From positions 1-24,352 of the IMG/VR virus record IMGVR_UViG_3300009702_000082: DNA of 24,352 nt; one strand, 5' to 3'. The notes beneath the pieces were generated by a model. The model was not told the DNA's origin. It was given only the letters and a program-made list of their open reading frames with translations, and did no database searches. Made by a program: the position numbers and the translations under genes. The stretch is from a virus. Below are positions 6,275 to 13,311 of the stretch, piece after piece (position 1 is the first letter of the stretch; each line of letters begins with the position of its first letter).

Positions 6275-7042
6275 GTGGATTTCACCCCAGAGAACGGTCA
6301 ATTCGTGGTCGGCGCCAACTGGCCTGCCCGCATGTATCTCGGCGAGTCCCGCCCGGTGACGGGCCAGGTGGTCCCCGATGCTTTCGAGTGGGATCGTATG
6401 CGCGTCCGGGACTACCTCGCCCGCGGGATCCTGGTCTGGAATCCACACCCGACGGTCGATCCCCTGTTCGTGACCGACGTCCTCGAGGCGGTGCCGGTCA
6501 ATAAGCTCCGCGATCTGGCTACCAACTACGCCCCGGGAAAGCTGGACGAGTCCAAGGCTTCGAAGGCCGACCTGGTAGCGCTCCTGCTCGAGACCAGCGG
6601 CGCAGTGCCCCCCGCACCCGAGCCGGCCCCGGTGAGCGACGGACGCGACAAGCTGTACCGCCTCCCGGGCGGTGCCGACCTCCCGCAGATCCGAGCCGAG
6701 CAGGAGGCGCACTGGCTCGCCCTCGGTTACGGTGACCTCGAGTGGTCCTCGAGCTCCGACGGCGGCGCCACCCTTCGAGGCACACCGCCGCATCCCGACT
6801 CCGTTCCGGCGGTCGACCAATTCGCCGAGACCGCCGACGTGGACGAGGTCGCGGACGCGGCGCCCCCGGTGGATGCCGACCCGAGCCCTGCAGCGGCGTT
6901 GTATGACGCGCTCACGGACGAGGAGGTCGCGGAGCTCGCCACCAAGCGCCAGCTCGACACGGACGGACTTGACCGCGACGGCGCGGTCCGCGCGCTCCTC
7001 GAGCTGGATGGATACGTCGCGCCGCCGCCTCCGGTGGAGTAG
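6275..7042 (+). CDS. Head-proximal protein with two SAP/HeH-like motifs
   Basis: The 255-residue product lies between the capsid and head-tail connector genes. Start GTG 6275 is chosen from promoter spacing; GTG 6266 and TTG 6239 are in-frame alternatives. Near residues 75-110 the segment VNKLRDLATNYAPG...SKADLVALLLE has the helix-extension-helix pattern of HeH/LEM/SAP domains, which bind DNA or protein. A second copy lies near the C-terminus (TDEEVAELATKRQLD...RDGAVRALLELDGY). The two are joined by Pro/Ala-rich linkers. Phages often place HeH-containing proteins after the capsid, but their role is unclear. It may be a minor head protein or DNA-contacting head-completion protein. Confidence 0.6.
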   Translation: MDFTPENGQFVVGANWPARMYLGESRPVTGQVVPDAFEWDRMRVRDYLARGILVWNPHPTVDPLFVTDVLEAVPVNKLRDLATNYAPGKLDESKASKADLVALLLETSGAVPPAPEPAPVSDGRDKLYRLPGGADLPQIRAEQEAHWLALGYGDLEWSSSSDGGATLRGTPPHPDSVPAVDQFAETADVDEVADAAPPVDADPSPAAALYDALTDEEVAELATKRQLDTDGLDRDGAVRALLELDGYVAPPPPVE

Positions 7043-7045
7043 GAT
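7040..7045 (+). promoter_or_regulatory. Candidate -10 box of connector gene
   Basis: TAGGAT ends 6 bases before GTG 7052, matching the leaderless TAnnnT pattern. It overlaps the TAG stop of the previous gene. No convincing -35 box is seen. Confidence 0.35.
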
Positions 7046-7051
7046 CGACCG

Positions 7052-7477
7052 GTGTCGTTCTCCTACGATCTCGGCCAGGCCACCGACCTCGACAAGGTCC
7101 GGTTTCGGATCGGCGATACGTCCAAGCCGAGCCTACTCGAGGACGAGGAGATCCAGGCGGTCCTTACGGAGCGCGGCGACTCGGTCCTTCACGCCTCGGT
7201 GACATGCTGCGAACGGGCGCTCATGCGCGCCTCGCTCGAGGTCAACACCACGGTGAGCGGTCAGACGGTGAACCGCGAGGCTCGTGTCCGCCAGCTACAG
7301 GACGGGCTCCGCCGCCTCGAGGACGAGCTCATGCGGACTGTGGCGCCCTTCATGGGCGGGATCTCGGAGGCCGAGCGCCAGACCCAAGAATCGGACTCGG
7401 ACTGGAAGGGCCCGATCATCCAGTCGGGCGACTGGATGGCGGGGCGCATCGGGTCCGCCGACACGTCCGAGGACTGA
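7052..7477 (+). CDS. Head-tail connector (gp6-like)
   Basis: A 141-residue protein beginning FSYDLGQATDLDKVRFRIGDTSKPSLLEDEEIQAVL. This matches the usual start of HK97 gp6-like connectors (D-VR-IGDT...LLSDEEI-ALL), followed by a helical stretch with many small residues (SVLHASVTCCERALMRASLEV). Connectors of this type form the ring below the portal and help close the head. The remaining helices (ARVRQLQDGLRRLEDELM) fit. The C-terminal 40 residues are polar and probably flexible. It follows the HeH gene and precedes the gp10-like and tail-terminator genes, which is normal neck order. Confidence 0.78.
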   Translation: MSFSYDLGQATDLDKVRFRIGDTSKPSLLEDEEIQAVLTERGDSVLHASVTCCERALMRASLEVNTTVSGQTVNREARVRQLQDGLRRLEDELMRTVAPFMGGISEAERQTQESDSDWKGPIIQSGDWMAGRIGSADTSED

Positions 7478-7650
7478 CCGCCCGTCAAGCCGTCTGAATC
7501 ACGGTGTCGAGAGCGAGAATCAACCGAGCGCCGGCGGTCGTACCACTCGCCCGGTGGCGGCGCTGTGAATCAAGCGCTGGCTCATGCCCCGGAGACTACC
7601 GTGGGCGCGCCCGCTAGACACCCCGGCCCCGGTGGGTACACCATACGGGT
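7478..7650 (+). other. Structured 173-base intergenic region
   Basis: No convincing gene is seen. Three GAATCA copies lie at 7496, 7517 and 7567. Between the last two is a possible stem-loop, outer arms GCGCCG (7528-7533) and CGGCGC (7558-7563), inner arms CCAC (7543-7546) and GTGG (7554-7557). A candidate promoter occupies the right end. It may be an untranslated RNA, a terminator or gene remnants. Confidence 0.35.
7615..7644 (+). promoter_or_regulatory. Candidate leaderless promoter of 28-aa membrane peptide
   Basis: TAGACA (7615-7620), 18 bases, CACCAT (7639-7644), 6 bases, ATG 7651. GGTACACC (7635-7642) overlaps the -10 box. The CTAGAC start and ACCATA end resemble the promoters at 21960 and 24052. 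A perfect CCATAC-GG-GTATGG palindrome spans the -10 box and the start codon. Confidence 0.5.
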
Positions 7651-7737
7651 ATGGTCTATCTGATCGCCCCCCTCTTCCTCGCCTCGCTCCTGATCGGCTC
7701 GGTCCTCGGGATCGCGCTGGACGCCCTCATCCGGTAG
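7651..7737 (+). CDS. 28-residue membrane peptide
   Basis: ATG 7651 to TAG 7735-7737 encodes a 28-residue peptide that is almost entirely one membrane helix (VYLIAPLFLASLLIGSVLG) followed by a short tail ending ALIR. It has no Shine-Dalgarno but sits exactly 6 bases after a -10-like box in a promoter resembling those of the right-hand module. The next gene's candidate -10 box (TAGCCT) begins with this ORF's stop codon. It lies between connector and gp10-like genes, where a membrane peptide has no structural role, so it is probably an independently expressed moron. Function unknown. Confidence 0.5.
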   Translation: MVYLIAPLFLASLLIGSVLGIALDALIR

Positions 7738-7740
7738 CCT
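7735..7740 (+). promoter_or_regulatory. Candidate -10 box of gp10-like gene
   Basis: TAGCCT ends 6 bases before GTG 7747 and overlaps the membrane-peptide stop codon. No clear -35 box is seen. Confidence 0.35.
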
Positions 7741-7746
7741 CGATCG

Positions 7747-8322
7747 GTGGCAGCGTTCGAGGTCCAGGCTCCCGATATCGGTCCCACCCTCATCCTCATC
7801 CCGCGCGAGGTGGGACGCGAGCTCGCCGACACGATTCGCGAGGCGGCGCTCACCGCCGAGGCCGCGATGCGGACCGAGATCGTCCAGCGGCTCGCGAAGG
7901 ATCCCACCGGACGCCTGGCACGCTCCGTCCGCACCGAGCTCGCCGGCGAGGGCGATAGCCTGATCGCCGTGGTGTCGCCCTATACGCCCTATGCCGTCGT
8001 ACAGGACCAGGGCGACCCGCAGCACGGCATCAACGGCAACCGGATGCTATCGATCCCGATCCCTGGGCGCGTGCCTCGCGGGAAGTGGCCTCGCGACTGG
8101 GGACAGGACGAGCTCCGCCTGGTCCCCGGCCGCGGCGGTCGGGCCTCGCTCCTATGGGACGTCGCGAACGACCGGCCGGCCTATGTGCTCAAGCGCTCGG
8201 TGGCGATCACCGGCGTGGGCTACGTGGCGGCGGCGGCCGAGACCGTCCAGGCCGAGCTCGATGCGATCGTCGGCGAGCATGTGGACGCCGCGCTTGCCGA
8301 CGTCGAGGACGAGGCGACTTGA
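7747..8322 (+). CDS. HK97 gp10-like neck / tail-completion protein
   Basis: The 191-residue product has the features of the HK97 gp10-like/minor tail family: a helical N-terminal region (EVGRELADTIREAALTAEAA), a GRLARSVRTEL segment, then PYTPYAVVQDQGDPQHGI, corresponding to the usual Y---VEFGT----P motif, and a closing alpha-helix. Proteins of this family sit at the head-tail joint or tail end and help complete the tail. Start GTG 7747 has no Shine-Dalgarno but follows TAGCCT by six bases. It lies directly before the tail-terminator-like gene, the normal order. Confidence 0.75.
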   Translation: MAAFEVQAPDIGPTLILIPREVGRELADTIREAALTAEAAMRTEIVQRLAKDPTGRLARSVRTELAGEGDSLIAVVSPYTPYAVVQDQGDPQHGINGNRMLSIPIPGRVPRGKWPRDWGQDELRLVPGRGGRASLLWDVANDRPAYVLKRSVAITGVGYVAAAAETVQAELDAIVGEHVDAALADVEDEAT

Positions 8323-8348
8323 CGCCCGCGCCGGGCCCGGCGCACCTT
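8319..8348 (+). promoter_or_regulatory. Candidate leaderless promoter of tail-terminator gene
   Basis: TTGACG (8319-8324), 18 bases, CACCTT (8343-8348), then 7 bases to GTG 8356. The -35 box contains the stop codon of the previous gene. Confidence 0.5.
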
Positions 8349-8355
8349 GGGCTCG

Positions 8356-8865
8356 GTGCCGTCCACGACCCGCAACCGCGAATCGATCCTTGCGGACATC
8401 AAAACGACCCTACAGGGCATCACGACGGCGAACGGGTACGATTCAGACGTCAAGCTGGTCGAGCAGGAGCGGCGGACCTACGAGGAGGTCGAGCGCTCGC
8501 GCATGCCCTGGATCGGCTTTTGGCCCGCGCTGACCCAACCGCCGGTGGTCCCATATCCCTTTGGGCAATACGCCAAGATCCTGGAGGTGGAGGTGTGGGC
8601 GCACGTCGCGACGGACCAGGATCCCACGACCGAGGCCGGGCGGACGGAGCGCATCCAACGACTCGGGCGCCTCGAGGAGGACATCCTGGTTGCCCTCGAC
8701 GTGGACCCGACGCGCGGCGGGTATGCGGTCGACACGCTGCAGGTTGCGCCGGCCTCGACCGACGAGGGCGTGCCGGATCAGGTACAGTCACGGAAACGTG
8801 GCGAGCGGGGCTCAACAGGTAGCCTTCGGATCGCTTTCCGCTGTAGTTTCTACCCGTACGACTGA
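8356..8865 (+). CDS. Tail terminator / minor tail protein
   Basis: GTG 8356 is preferred over TTG 8347 on promoter spacing. The 169-residue protein begins with a helix RESILADIKTTLQGI, then strands including RMPWIGFWPA, KILEVEVWAHVAT and a helix RLGRLEEDILVALDVDP, ending in a strand RIAFRCSFYPYD. This alpha-beta layout and its place between the gp10-like protein and the tail tube gene are typical of siphophage tail terminators (lambda gpU-like), which cap the tail tube and bind the head. Identity is from pattern and order rather than a strong motif. Confidence 0.65.
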   Translation: MPSTTRNRESILADIKTTLQGITTANGYDSDVKLVEQERRTYEEVERSRMPWIGFWPALTQPPVVPYPFGQYAKILEVEVWAHVATDQDPTTEAGRTERIQRLGRLEEDILVALDVDPTRGGYAVDTLQVAPASTDEGVPDQVQSRKRGERGSTGSLRIAFRCSFYPYD

Positions 8866-8874
8866 GGAGGACCC

Positions 8875-9249
8875 GTGAAAGAACCGACCCCCAAGGCGAT
8901 CGAGACCGCCCCGGATCTGACGGACCCAGCGGCATGCGCCGAAGCCTACGATGCGCTGAAAAAGGCGCTCGACAGCGGAAAATACGTGGAGGGCTCGGAG
9001 GCCGAGCGCAAAGCCAAGGTCGAGCTCGAGGAGCTCCACGAGCGGAGCCGTGCTCATTCGGTCACGGCGTCCACCGTCGATTTGGTCGATCTGCGCTACG
9101 TCGGACCGAAGGATGGGCCGCTCCGGATCGGCGCGGTCGGCGGACGGAAGGGTCGCCGGTTCGACCCGAGGGCGACCTACGCCTACCCCGAGCTCGAGGC
9201 GCGTGCGCTCCTCGAGCGCTACCCGAACATGTTCGAGGAGGTGATCTGA
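8875..9249 (+). CDS. Hypothetical small tail-region protein (124 aa)
   Basis: GTG 8875 has GAGGAGG four bases upstream, just after the previous stop. The first 65 residues are charged and helical (AEAYDALKKALDSGKY, ERKAKVELEELHERSRA), probably a short coiled coil. The C-terminal half (VDLRYVGPKDGPLRIGAV, RRFDPRATYAYPELEARALLER) resembles small phage proteins with a beta hairpin followed by a DA-LL helix. I cannot assign a function. Position directly before the tail tube gene suggests a minor tail component. Confidence 0.6.
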   Translation: MKEPTPKAIETAPDLTDPAACAEAYDALKKALDSGKYVEGSEAERKAKVELEELHERSRAHSVTASTVDLVDLRYVGPKDGPLRIGAVGGRKGRRFDPRATYAYPELEARALLERYPNMFEEVI

Positions 9250-9250
9250 T

Positions 9251-10396
9251 ATGGGCCTGATTCTTCCGCACGTCCTCGGCCGTCATTCGGTGGGCTACGC
9301 CGAGCTCGAGTCGGCCGCCGGAACGTTCATCCCCCCGACCGGGGCCGGCGCTTTCAAGTTCCTCGAGTCGACCGTGACCCCGAAAACCGCCCGCGAGCCG
9401 CGACGCGACGTCATGTCCGGCCGCGGCGAATACGAGGCGATCACCGGCAAGGGCGAGGCGGCCTACCAGGTTTCGATGCACTCGATCCCGAGCGGCGTAG
9501 TGGACACGCTCCCGGACGCCCATCCGTGGCTCCGGTCAGCGATGGGGACGCACGTGGTCAACGCATCGACATCCGTCGTCTACAGTCTGACGGACGTCCA
9601 GGCGTTGGGGTCCGTGTCGTTTTCCCGGGTATTCAACCAGGGCAATCAGATCTTCGGGGAGTTCGTCCCGGGGTGCACGATCAACCAGTGGATGGTGGAG
9701 ATCGGCGGTTCGGCACCGCCCAAGTGGACGTTCAGCGGTGAGTCGCTGGGCTACGGGGCGGCCGGATACGGGACCGTCAACGGGGCGGTTTCGGCGCAGA
9801 ACAACTTCGACGTCCAGGCGAACGAGGGCGACGGGTTCTCCGCCGGTGCGTACATCCAAGCGGGATCGACCACCGGGATCCTGATCTCCTCGGTCTCGAA
9901 CGACACGATCACCGGCCCGGGTTCCTACACGCTCGCCGACAATGACGTGGTGCGGCCGTACGGGCCGACCCCCGTCACCGCCGGGAGCCCGATCAGTCAC
10001 ACCCTCGGCTCGCTCACGGTCGACGGGATCACGTGGGCGATCAAGTCCGCCAAGATCACCGTGACCCACAACTTGGCCTACGTGAAGGACGAAGCTTTCG
10101 CGGCCTTCACTTCCGACGCGATCACCGGATACCGCGATATCACGTTCGAGGTGGTGGTGCGGATGCGCCGCGATATGGTGGTGGAGATGCAGCGGCGCGC
10201 GCTGTTCGCCCAACGCGCGATCGTCCTGACCACCGGCTCGGTCGCGGGCTCGAGGTTCATCTATTCGATGCCCCAGGTGGAGTTCGAGCGCGACGGCGCC
10301 TCGACGCCAGTGGACGAGGGCGAAATGACGATCGCCGGGCGAGCGCAGGACAGCGCCGAGGGTGCGCTGGACGCGTTGACGGTGACCCACAACTAG
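9251..10396 (+). CDS. Major tail protein (tail tube)
   Basis: The 381-residue, beta-rich, Gly/Ser/Thr-rich protein has the size and composition of a siphophage tail tube subunit and the right position, between the terminator and the chaperone/tape-measure genes. Segments such as TFSGESLGYGAAG, SAKITVTHNLAYVKDEAFAA and ITGYRDITFEVVVRM are typical of tail tube beta-sandwich proteins. The middle part (about residues 175-245: EGDGFSAGAYIQ...ILISSVSNDTIT) may be an added surface domain. Strong Shine-Dalgarno GAGGAGGTGATC before ATG 9251. No sheath gene follows, so the tail is probably non-contractile. Confidence 0.78.
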   Translation: MGLILPHVLGRHSVGYAELESAAGTFIPPTGAGAFKFLESTVTPKTAREPRRDVMSGRGEYEAITGKGEAAYQVSMHSIPSGVVDTLPDAHPWLRSAMGTHVVNASTSVVYSLTDVQALGSVSFSRVFNQGNQIFGEFVPGCTINQWMVEIGGSAPPKWTFSGESLGYGAAGYGTVNGAVSAQNNFDVQANEGDGFSAGAYIQAGSTTGILISSVSNDTITGPGSYTLADNDVVRPYGPTPVTAGSPISHTLGSLTVDGITWAIKSAKITVTHNLAYVKDEAFAAFTSDAITGYRDITFEVVVRMRRDMVVEMQRRALFAQRAIVLTTGSVAGSRFIYSMPQVEFERDGASTPVDEGEMTIAGRAQDSAEGALDALTVTHN

Positions 10397-10405
10397 CGGT
10401 ACACC
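10376..10405 (+). promoter_or_regulatory. Possible promoter upstream of chaperone gene
   Basis: TTGACG (10376-10381), 18 bases, TACACC (10400-10405). It includes a GGTACACC half-site (10398-10405) and would give a leader of roughly 85 bases before ATG 10498. The -10 box is poor (no final T). Confidence 0.3.
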
Positions 10406-10416
10406 TTCCGGGAAGG
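10404..10416 (+). repeat. 13-base palindrome
   Basis: CCTTCC-G-GGAAGG, perfect inverted repeat directly after the GGTACACC half-site in the gap between tail tube and chaperone genes. It may be an operator or part of the leader structure. Confidence 0.55.
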
Positions 10417-10424
10417 CATCGGCG

Positions 10425-10474
10425 GCGGCCGGCGGGGAACGCGAGATCGCCCTCCCGTGAGAACCGCCGGCCGC
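10425..10474 (+). terminator. Large stem-loop in leader of tail-assembly genes
   Basis: Perfect 11-base inverted repeat GCGGCCGGCGG (10425-10435) and CCGCCGGCCGC (10464-10474) around a 28-base loop. No run of T follows, so a simple intrinsic terminator is doubtful. It may reduce read-through from the highly expressed tail tube gene, or protect an mRNA end. A Shine-Dalgarno (GGAGGG, 10484-10489) follows. Confidence 0.5.
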
Positions 10475-10497
10475 TGACCGTCTAGGAGGGCAACCGT

Positions 10498-11115
10498 ATG
10501 GCGCGACGCGCGAAGCAACCGAATCAGAACCACCGCAATCCGGCCCTAGGGGCTTGGTATTGCGTCGACATCGACGACAACCGGTCGCCACTCGTCGCGC
10601 TCCGGGCCGGCAAGGCCAGCGGCGCGGAGATCGAGGCGGAGGCCGATTCATCATTCTGGGTCCGGCTCCTGCCCATGACCGGCGAGGAGCTCGCCGAGGC
10701 GCAGTCGGCGCACGTCACCGGTGCTATGTCGTTCAAGATCGACCGGAAGGCGCGCCGAGCTACCCTTGATCAGGACGTGGACCGCGCAACCAAAAACCTC
10801 ACCTACTCGATCATCGCCGCGCGGTGCCTCGAGGTCCGCGGATACGTCGGTCGCAACGGGGTGACCGGCGAGGAGTACCGCCCCACGACCAGCGAGGAGC
10901 TGGTGCAATTCATTCTCACGGAATGCGATCCAAGCGAGCGCGACGTGCTATCGGACATTTTCGAGGCGCTGACCGACTCATCTCGATTGGAGTCCGGCTT
11001 GGGGGAAGCATTCGGCTTGCCGCACGCCTCCTCGCGACCGGGCACCCCTCGCTCCGTTGGGGATGCTCCCGGTGCCGCGGATCTTCTTGGGTCGAGCCTG
11101 ACGAGGGCCTCATAG
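10498..11115 (+). CDS. Tail assembly chaperone, G-like
   Basis: The 205-residue protein lies between the tail tube and tape measure genes, the fixed place of the G/GT chaperones that coat the tape measure during tail assembly. It has the expected alpha-beta pattern: an N-terminal GAWYCVDIDD strand, SSFWVRLLPMTGEELAEAQ, a central RATKNLTYSIIAARCLEVRGY, then TSEELVQFILTECD and a helical end DVLSDIFEALTDSSRLESGLGEAF. ATG 10498 has Shine-Dalgarno GGAGGG. A second frame at -1, without its own start codon, runs on from its 3' end and is best explained as the T extension made by frameshifting. Confidence 0.75.
   Translation: MARRAKQPNQNHRNPALGAWYCVDIDDNRSPLVALRAGKASGAEIEAEADSSFWVRLLPMTGEELAEAQSAHVTGAMSFKIDRKARRATLDQDVDRATKNLTYSIIAARCLEVRGYVGRNGVTGEEYRPTTSEELVQFILTECDPSERDVLSDIFEALTDSSRLESGLGEAFGLPHASSRPGTPRSVGDAPGAADLLGSSLTRAS
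11001..11005 (+). promoter_or_regulatory. Candidate -1 frameshift site
   Basis: A GGGGG run inside TTG GGG GAA near the end of the G-like gene. Only the P-site codon re-pairs perfectly at -1, so this is not an ideal X-XXY-YYZ heptamer. Other positions between 10824 and 11115 are possible. Confidence 0.35.
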
Positions 11116-11465
11116 ACCTACCCGAGGCCGAGCGCCGCCGACTGCGAGGTTGTGACGGCGGACTATCGGAGGAGGCCCTCGAAGATCTGGCGCTCGACCT
11201 CCCCGAAGGGCTCCGCGGGTGTCCGCATGCCCCCGGCAATCTCGATCCGGACGCGTGGCGGTGGCTCGCGACGTGGGATCGGTGGCACCGCTACGGACTC
11301 CTCCCTTGCCCGTCATGGGGGCGCACGCTCGGCGAGCAGCCCGCGCCGGTGGTCGAGGCGCTCCTCCTCATAGAGGACGAGCACGAGCGCGTGAAGGCCC
11401 GCACGGAGCACGAGGAGCGCGCCGTCCTACGGAGCGCCTTGGCGAGCCTGACCAAACGCGGGTAG
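11004..11465 (+). CDS. T extension of tail chaperone (-1 frameshift product)
   Basis: The frame is -1 relative to the G-like gene and ends ten bases before the tape measure start. It shows good third-position GC from about 11030, yet has no ATG, GTG or TTG for a long stretch, so it must be entered from another frame. Recognisable text includes IRLAARLLATGHPSLRW, CSRC, then EEALEDLALDLPEGL and DAWRWLATWDRWHRYGLLP, ending with a coiled-coil-like helix. The shift may occur on the run of five G at 11001-11005 (zero-frame codons TTG GGG GAA), where a GGG-decoding tRNA could re-pair at -1; the start given here assumes this. The fused product would be about 320 residues. Confidence 0.6.
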   Translation, partial: GSIRLAARLLATGHPSLRWGCSRCRGSSWVEPDEGLIDLPEAERRRLRGCDGGLSEEALEDLALDLPEGLRGCPHAPGNLDPDAWRWLATWDRWHRYGLLPCPSWGRTLGEQPAPVVEALLLIEDEHERVKARTEHEERAVLRSALASLTKRG

Positions 11466-11468
11466 TGT
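11439..11468 (+). promoter_or_regulatory. Candidate leaderless promoter of tape measure gene
   Basis: TTGGCG (11439-11444), 18 bases, TAGTGT (11463-11468), 6 bases, GTG 11475. The -10 box contains the stop codon of the T frame. No Shine-Dalgarno before the GTG. Confidence 0.45.
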
Positions 11469-11474
11469 CGGCTC

Positions 11475-13310
11475 GTGGCGGAGCGGTCGGTCGAATTTGG
11501 GATCGCGATCACCGCGAAGGACAACACCACCGCGGGCGTCAACAAAGCTCGCCGGGGGTTCGATCGCCTCCGGGCCGGTGTCCATTCCGCCGCAACCAAG
11601 GCATCGAATGCGCTTATCAAGCTCGGCGGTGCCGTCACGGCGGTGAACCAGGCTTTTGAGTTCGGCAAAACGGCGGTGGAGATCGCCACGGCGGTCTATG
11701 ACCGGTTCGTGGCGAAGGCGCTCGAGCAGCGCGACGCCAGCGATCAACAGGCCAGAGACATGAAGGCGCTCGGGCTCGAGACCGAGCGCGTTGCGGGCCT
11801 GATCGGTGACTTCCTGATCCCGGTGATCCTCGGGATCTCGGACGCGCTCGGTCCGGCAACCAGCGCGTGGCGGGACTATTTGAAGGCCAACCGAGCCGCG
11901 TTCGGGGCGGATGCCGTCGCCGACGCTAGGGGCTATGCTGACGTCCTGGTTGACGTCGTGGGGGGCGCCGTCAAGTGGATCACCAGGGCTTGGATGGGGG
12001 TCAACACCGTGGTTGATGGCCTAATCCGAATCACGGCGGAATACTACTCCCGCGTTCTTGCGGGCGCTTCGTCTATGATCAGCACGTTTGCCAGCCTCGC
12101 CGAGGCGGTGGGGGCGGACGGGTTGGCCGGATCGCTCACCGACGCCCGCGACAATGTCCGGGGGCTTTCGGACGACCTATCGGCCGGCGCGGGAACCTAT
12201 GACGACTGGATCGCGCAAACCACCAAGGCGGTGGCCGAGCAGGCGGAGCTCGAAGACGGGGTGGACAAGCTAGGCAAGACTGTGAAGCACGCGATCGCCG
12301 ACGTCGCCACGAAGGTGATCAATCGTTTTCGCCAGTCGATCCACAAGATCGACCGCTCGCTGCGGGGCGCAAAGACCGCGTGGGAACACTTCATGGATCG
12401 ATTCAAGCGGGACCAATCAGCGATTCAAGGGATGTTCCAGGTCATGGCGGACGCGGACGCCCACACCGCACGCCTGATCCTCGATCAGAACCTCGAGACC
12501 GTCGAGGGCCTGCGGGCCGCGTGGGCCGACTATCATCGCTTCCGCCTTACCTTGAGCCAAAAGAGCGCCCATGACGTGAGCGAAGCCCTCGTGGCGGCCC
12601 AGGCCGAACAGAAGGCCGCCGCCGACGAATCGGCCTCGAGCCTGGCCTCATCCTATGAGGAATCCTTCACCACGGTGGCCGGGATCATTCGGGGATCGTT
12701 TCAGGAGGCATTCGTCGGAATCGGCCAGGACGGCAAGACTCTAGGTGACGCCATGTCCGCCCTCCTCGAGGGCATAGGGAAGCGCGCCCTATCCTCCGCG
12801 ACCGATTGGGTGGTAGCTGAAGGCATCAAAGCGGCGGCAACGCGGGCGGCCGCCGCCCTCGACCTGAAAGCATCGGCGGCCGAGGGTGGCGGTCGAGCGA
12901 TCGCAGCGCACGCCGATATTCCGTTTGTCGGGCTCGCGATCGGACTCGGGATCAGTGCCGCGGTTGTGGCGGCGATTCTGGGTCTAGCCAACTTCCACGA
13001 GGGCGGCTTCATCGGCTCCGGCGATCGAAACGGCGAGGTGCTGGCGCTCCTGAAGCGTGGCGAATATGTGGCACCGCCCGGAGCTCCGGCGGCGGCGGCC
13101 GCGACGGCGGCGGCCCTCGTCCAAGGCGGACATGGCGCATCCGGAGGATCTCCCACCTCCGGAGGCTCCGTGTTCGCGCCCCAGGTCATGATCACCTTGT
13201 TCGACGCAACCGACATGGCGGAGGCGGAACGCAGGGCGCAGGAGCGGCTCCTCCCGATGTTTCAGAGGTGGGCCCGCGACGGGAAGCTCGCGCAATGGGG
13301 GAACGGATAG
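11475..13310 (+). CDS. Tape measure protein
   Basis: The 611-residue protein begins SVEFGIAITAKDNTTAGVNKARRGFDRL, the normal opening of tape measure proteins, and is largely helical. Hydrophobic stretches lie near residues 110-125 (VAGLIGDFLIPVILGIS) and 478-505 (FVGLAIGLGISAAVVAAILGLA). The C-terminal part FHEGGFIGSG...ALLKRGEYVAPPG is the typical glycine-rich ending (GG-I----G-VP-LL-PGEYV). Tape measures set tail length and later help DNA pass the cell envelope. At roughly 0.15 nm per residue the tail would be near 90 nm, but that is an estimate from the family. It follows the G/T chaperones that would coat it. Confidence 0.88.
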   Translation: MAERSVEFGIAITAKDNTTAGVNKARRGFDRLRAGVHSAATKASNALIKLGGAVTAVNQAFEFGKTAVEIATAVYDRFVAKALEQRDASDQQARDMKALGLETERVAGLIGDFLIPVILGISDALGPATSAWRDYLKANRAAFGADAVADARGYADVLVDVVGGAVKWITRAWMGVNTVVDGLIRITAEYYSRVLAGASSMISTFASLAEAVGADGLAGSLTDARDNVRGLSDDLSAGAGTYDDWIAQTTKAVAEQAELEDGVDKLGKTVKHAIADVATKVINRFRQSIHKIDRSLRGAKTAWEHFMDRFKRDQSAIQGMFQVMADADAHTARLILDQNLETVEGLRAAWADYHRFRLTLSQKSAHDVSEALVAAQAEQKAAADESASSLASSYEESFTTVAGIIRGSFQEAFVGIGQDGKTLGDAMSALLEGIGKRALSSATDWVVAEGIKAAATRAAAALDLKASAAEGGGRAIAAHADIPFVGLAIGLGISAAVVAAILGLANFHEGGFIGSGDRNGEVLALLKRGEYVAPPGAPAAAAATAAALVQGGHGASGGSPTSGGSVFAPQVMITLFDATDMAEAERRAQERLLPMFQRWARDGKLAQWGNG

Positions 13311-13311
13311 C

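Noticed and set aside
5186-6820. Long antisense ORF of 544 residues opposite the capsid gene
   Set aside because: It mirrors the capsid gene's codon pattern, has Arg/Gly/Val/His-rich low-complexity text and no domain. High-GC genes routinely leave open antisense frames.
7500-7575. Possible tRNA in the gap before the membrane peptide
   Set aside because: No T-loop GTTCRANNC, no cloverleaf arms and no CCA end could be drawn on either strand.
10824-11003. Independent start for the T-frame inside the G-like gene
   Set aside because: The upstream part is Arg-rich shadow text, and no start codon occurs where coding begins.
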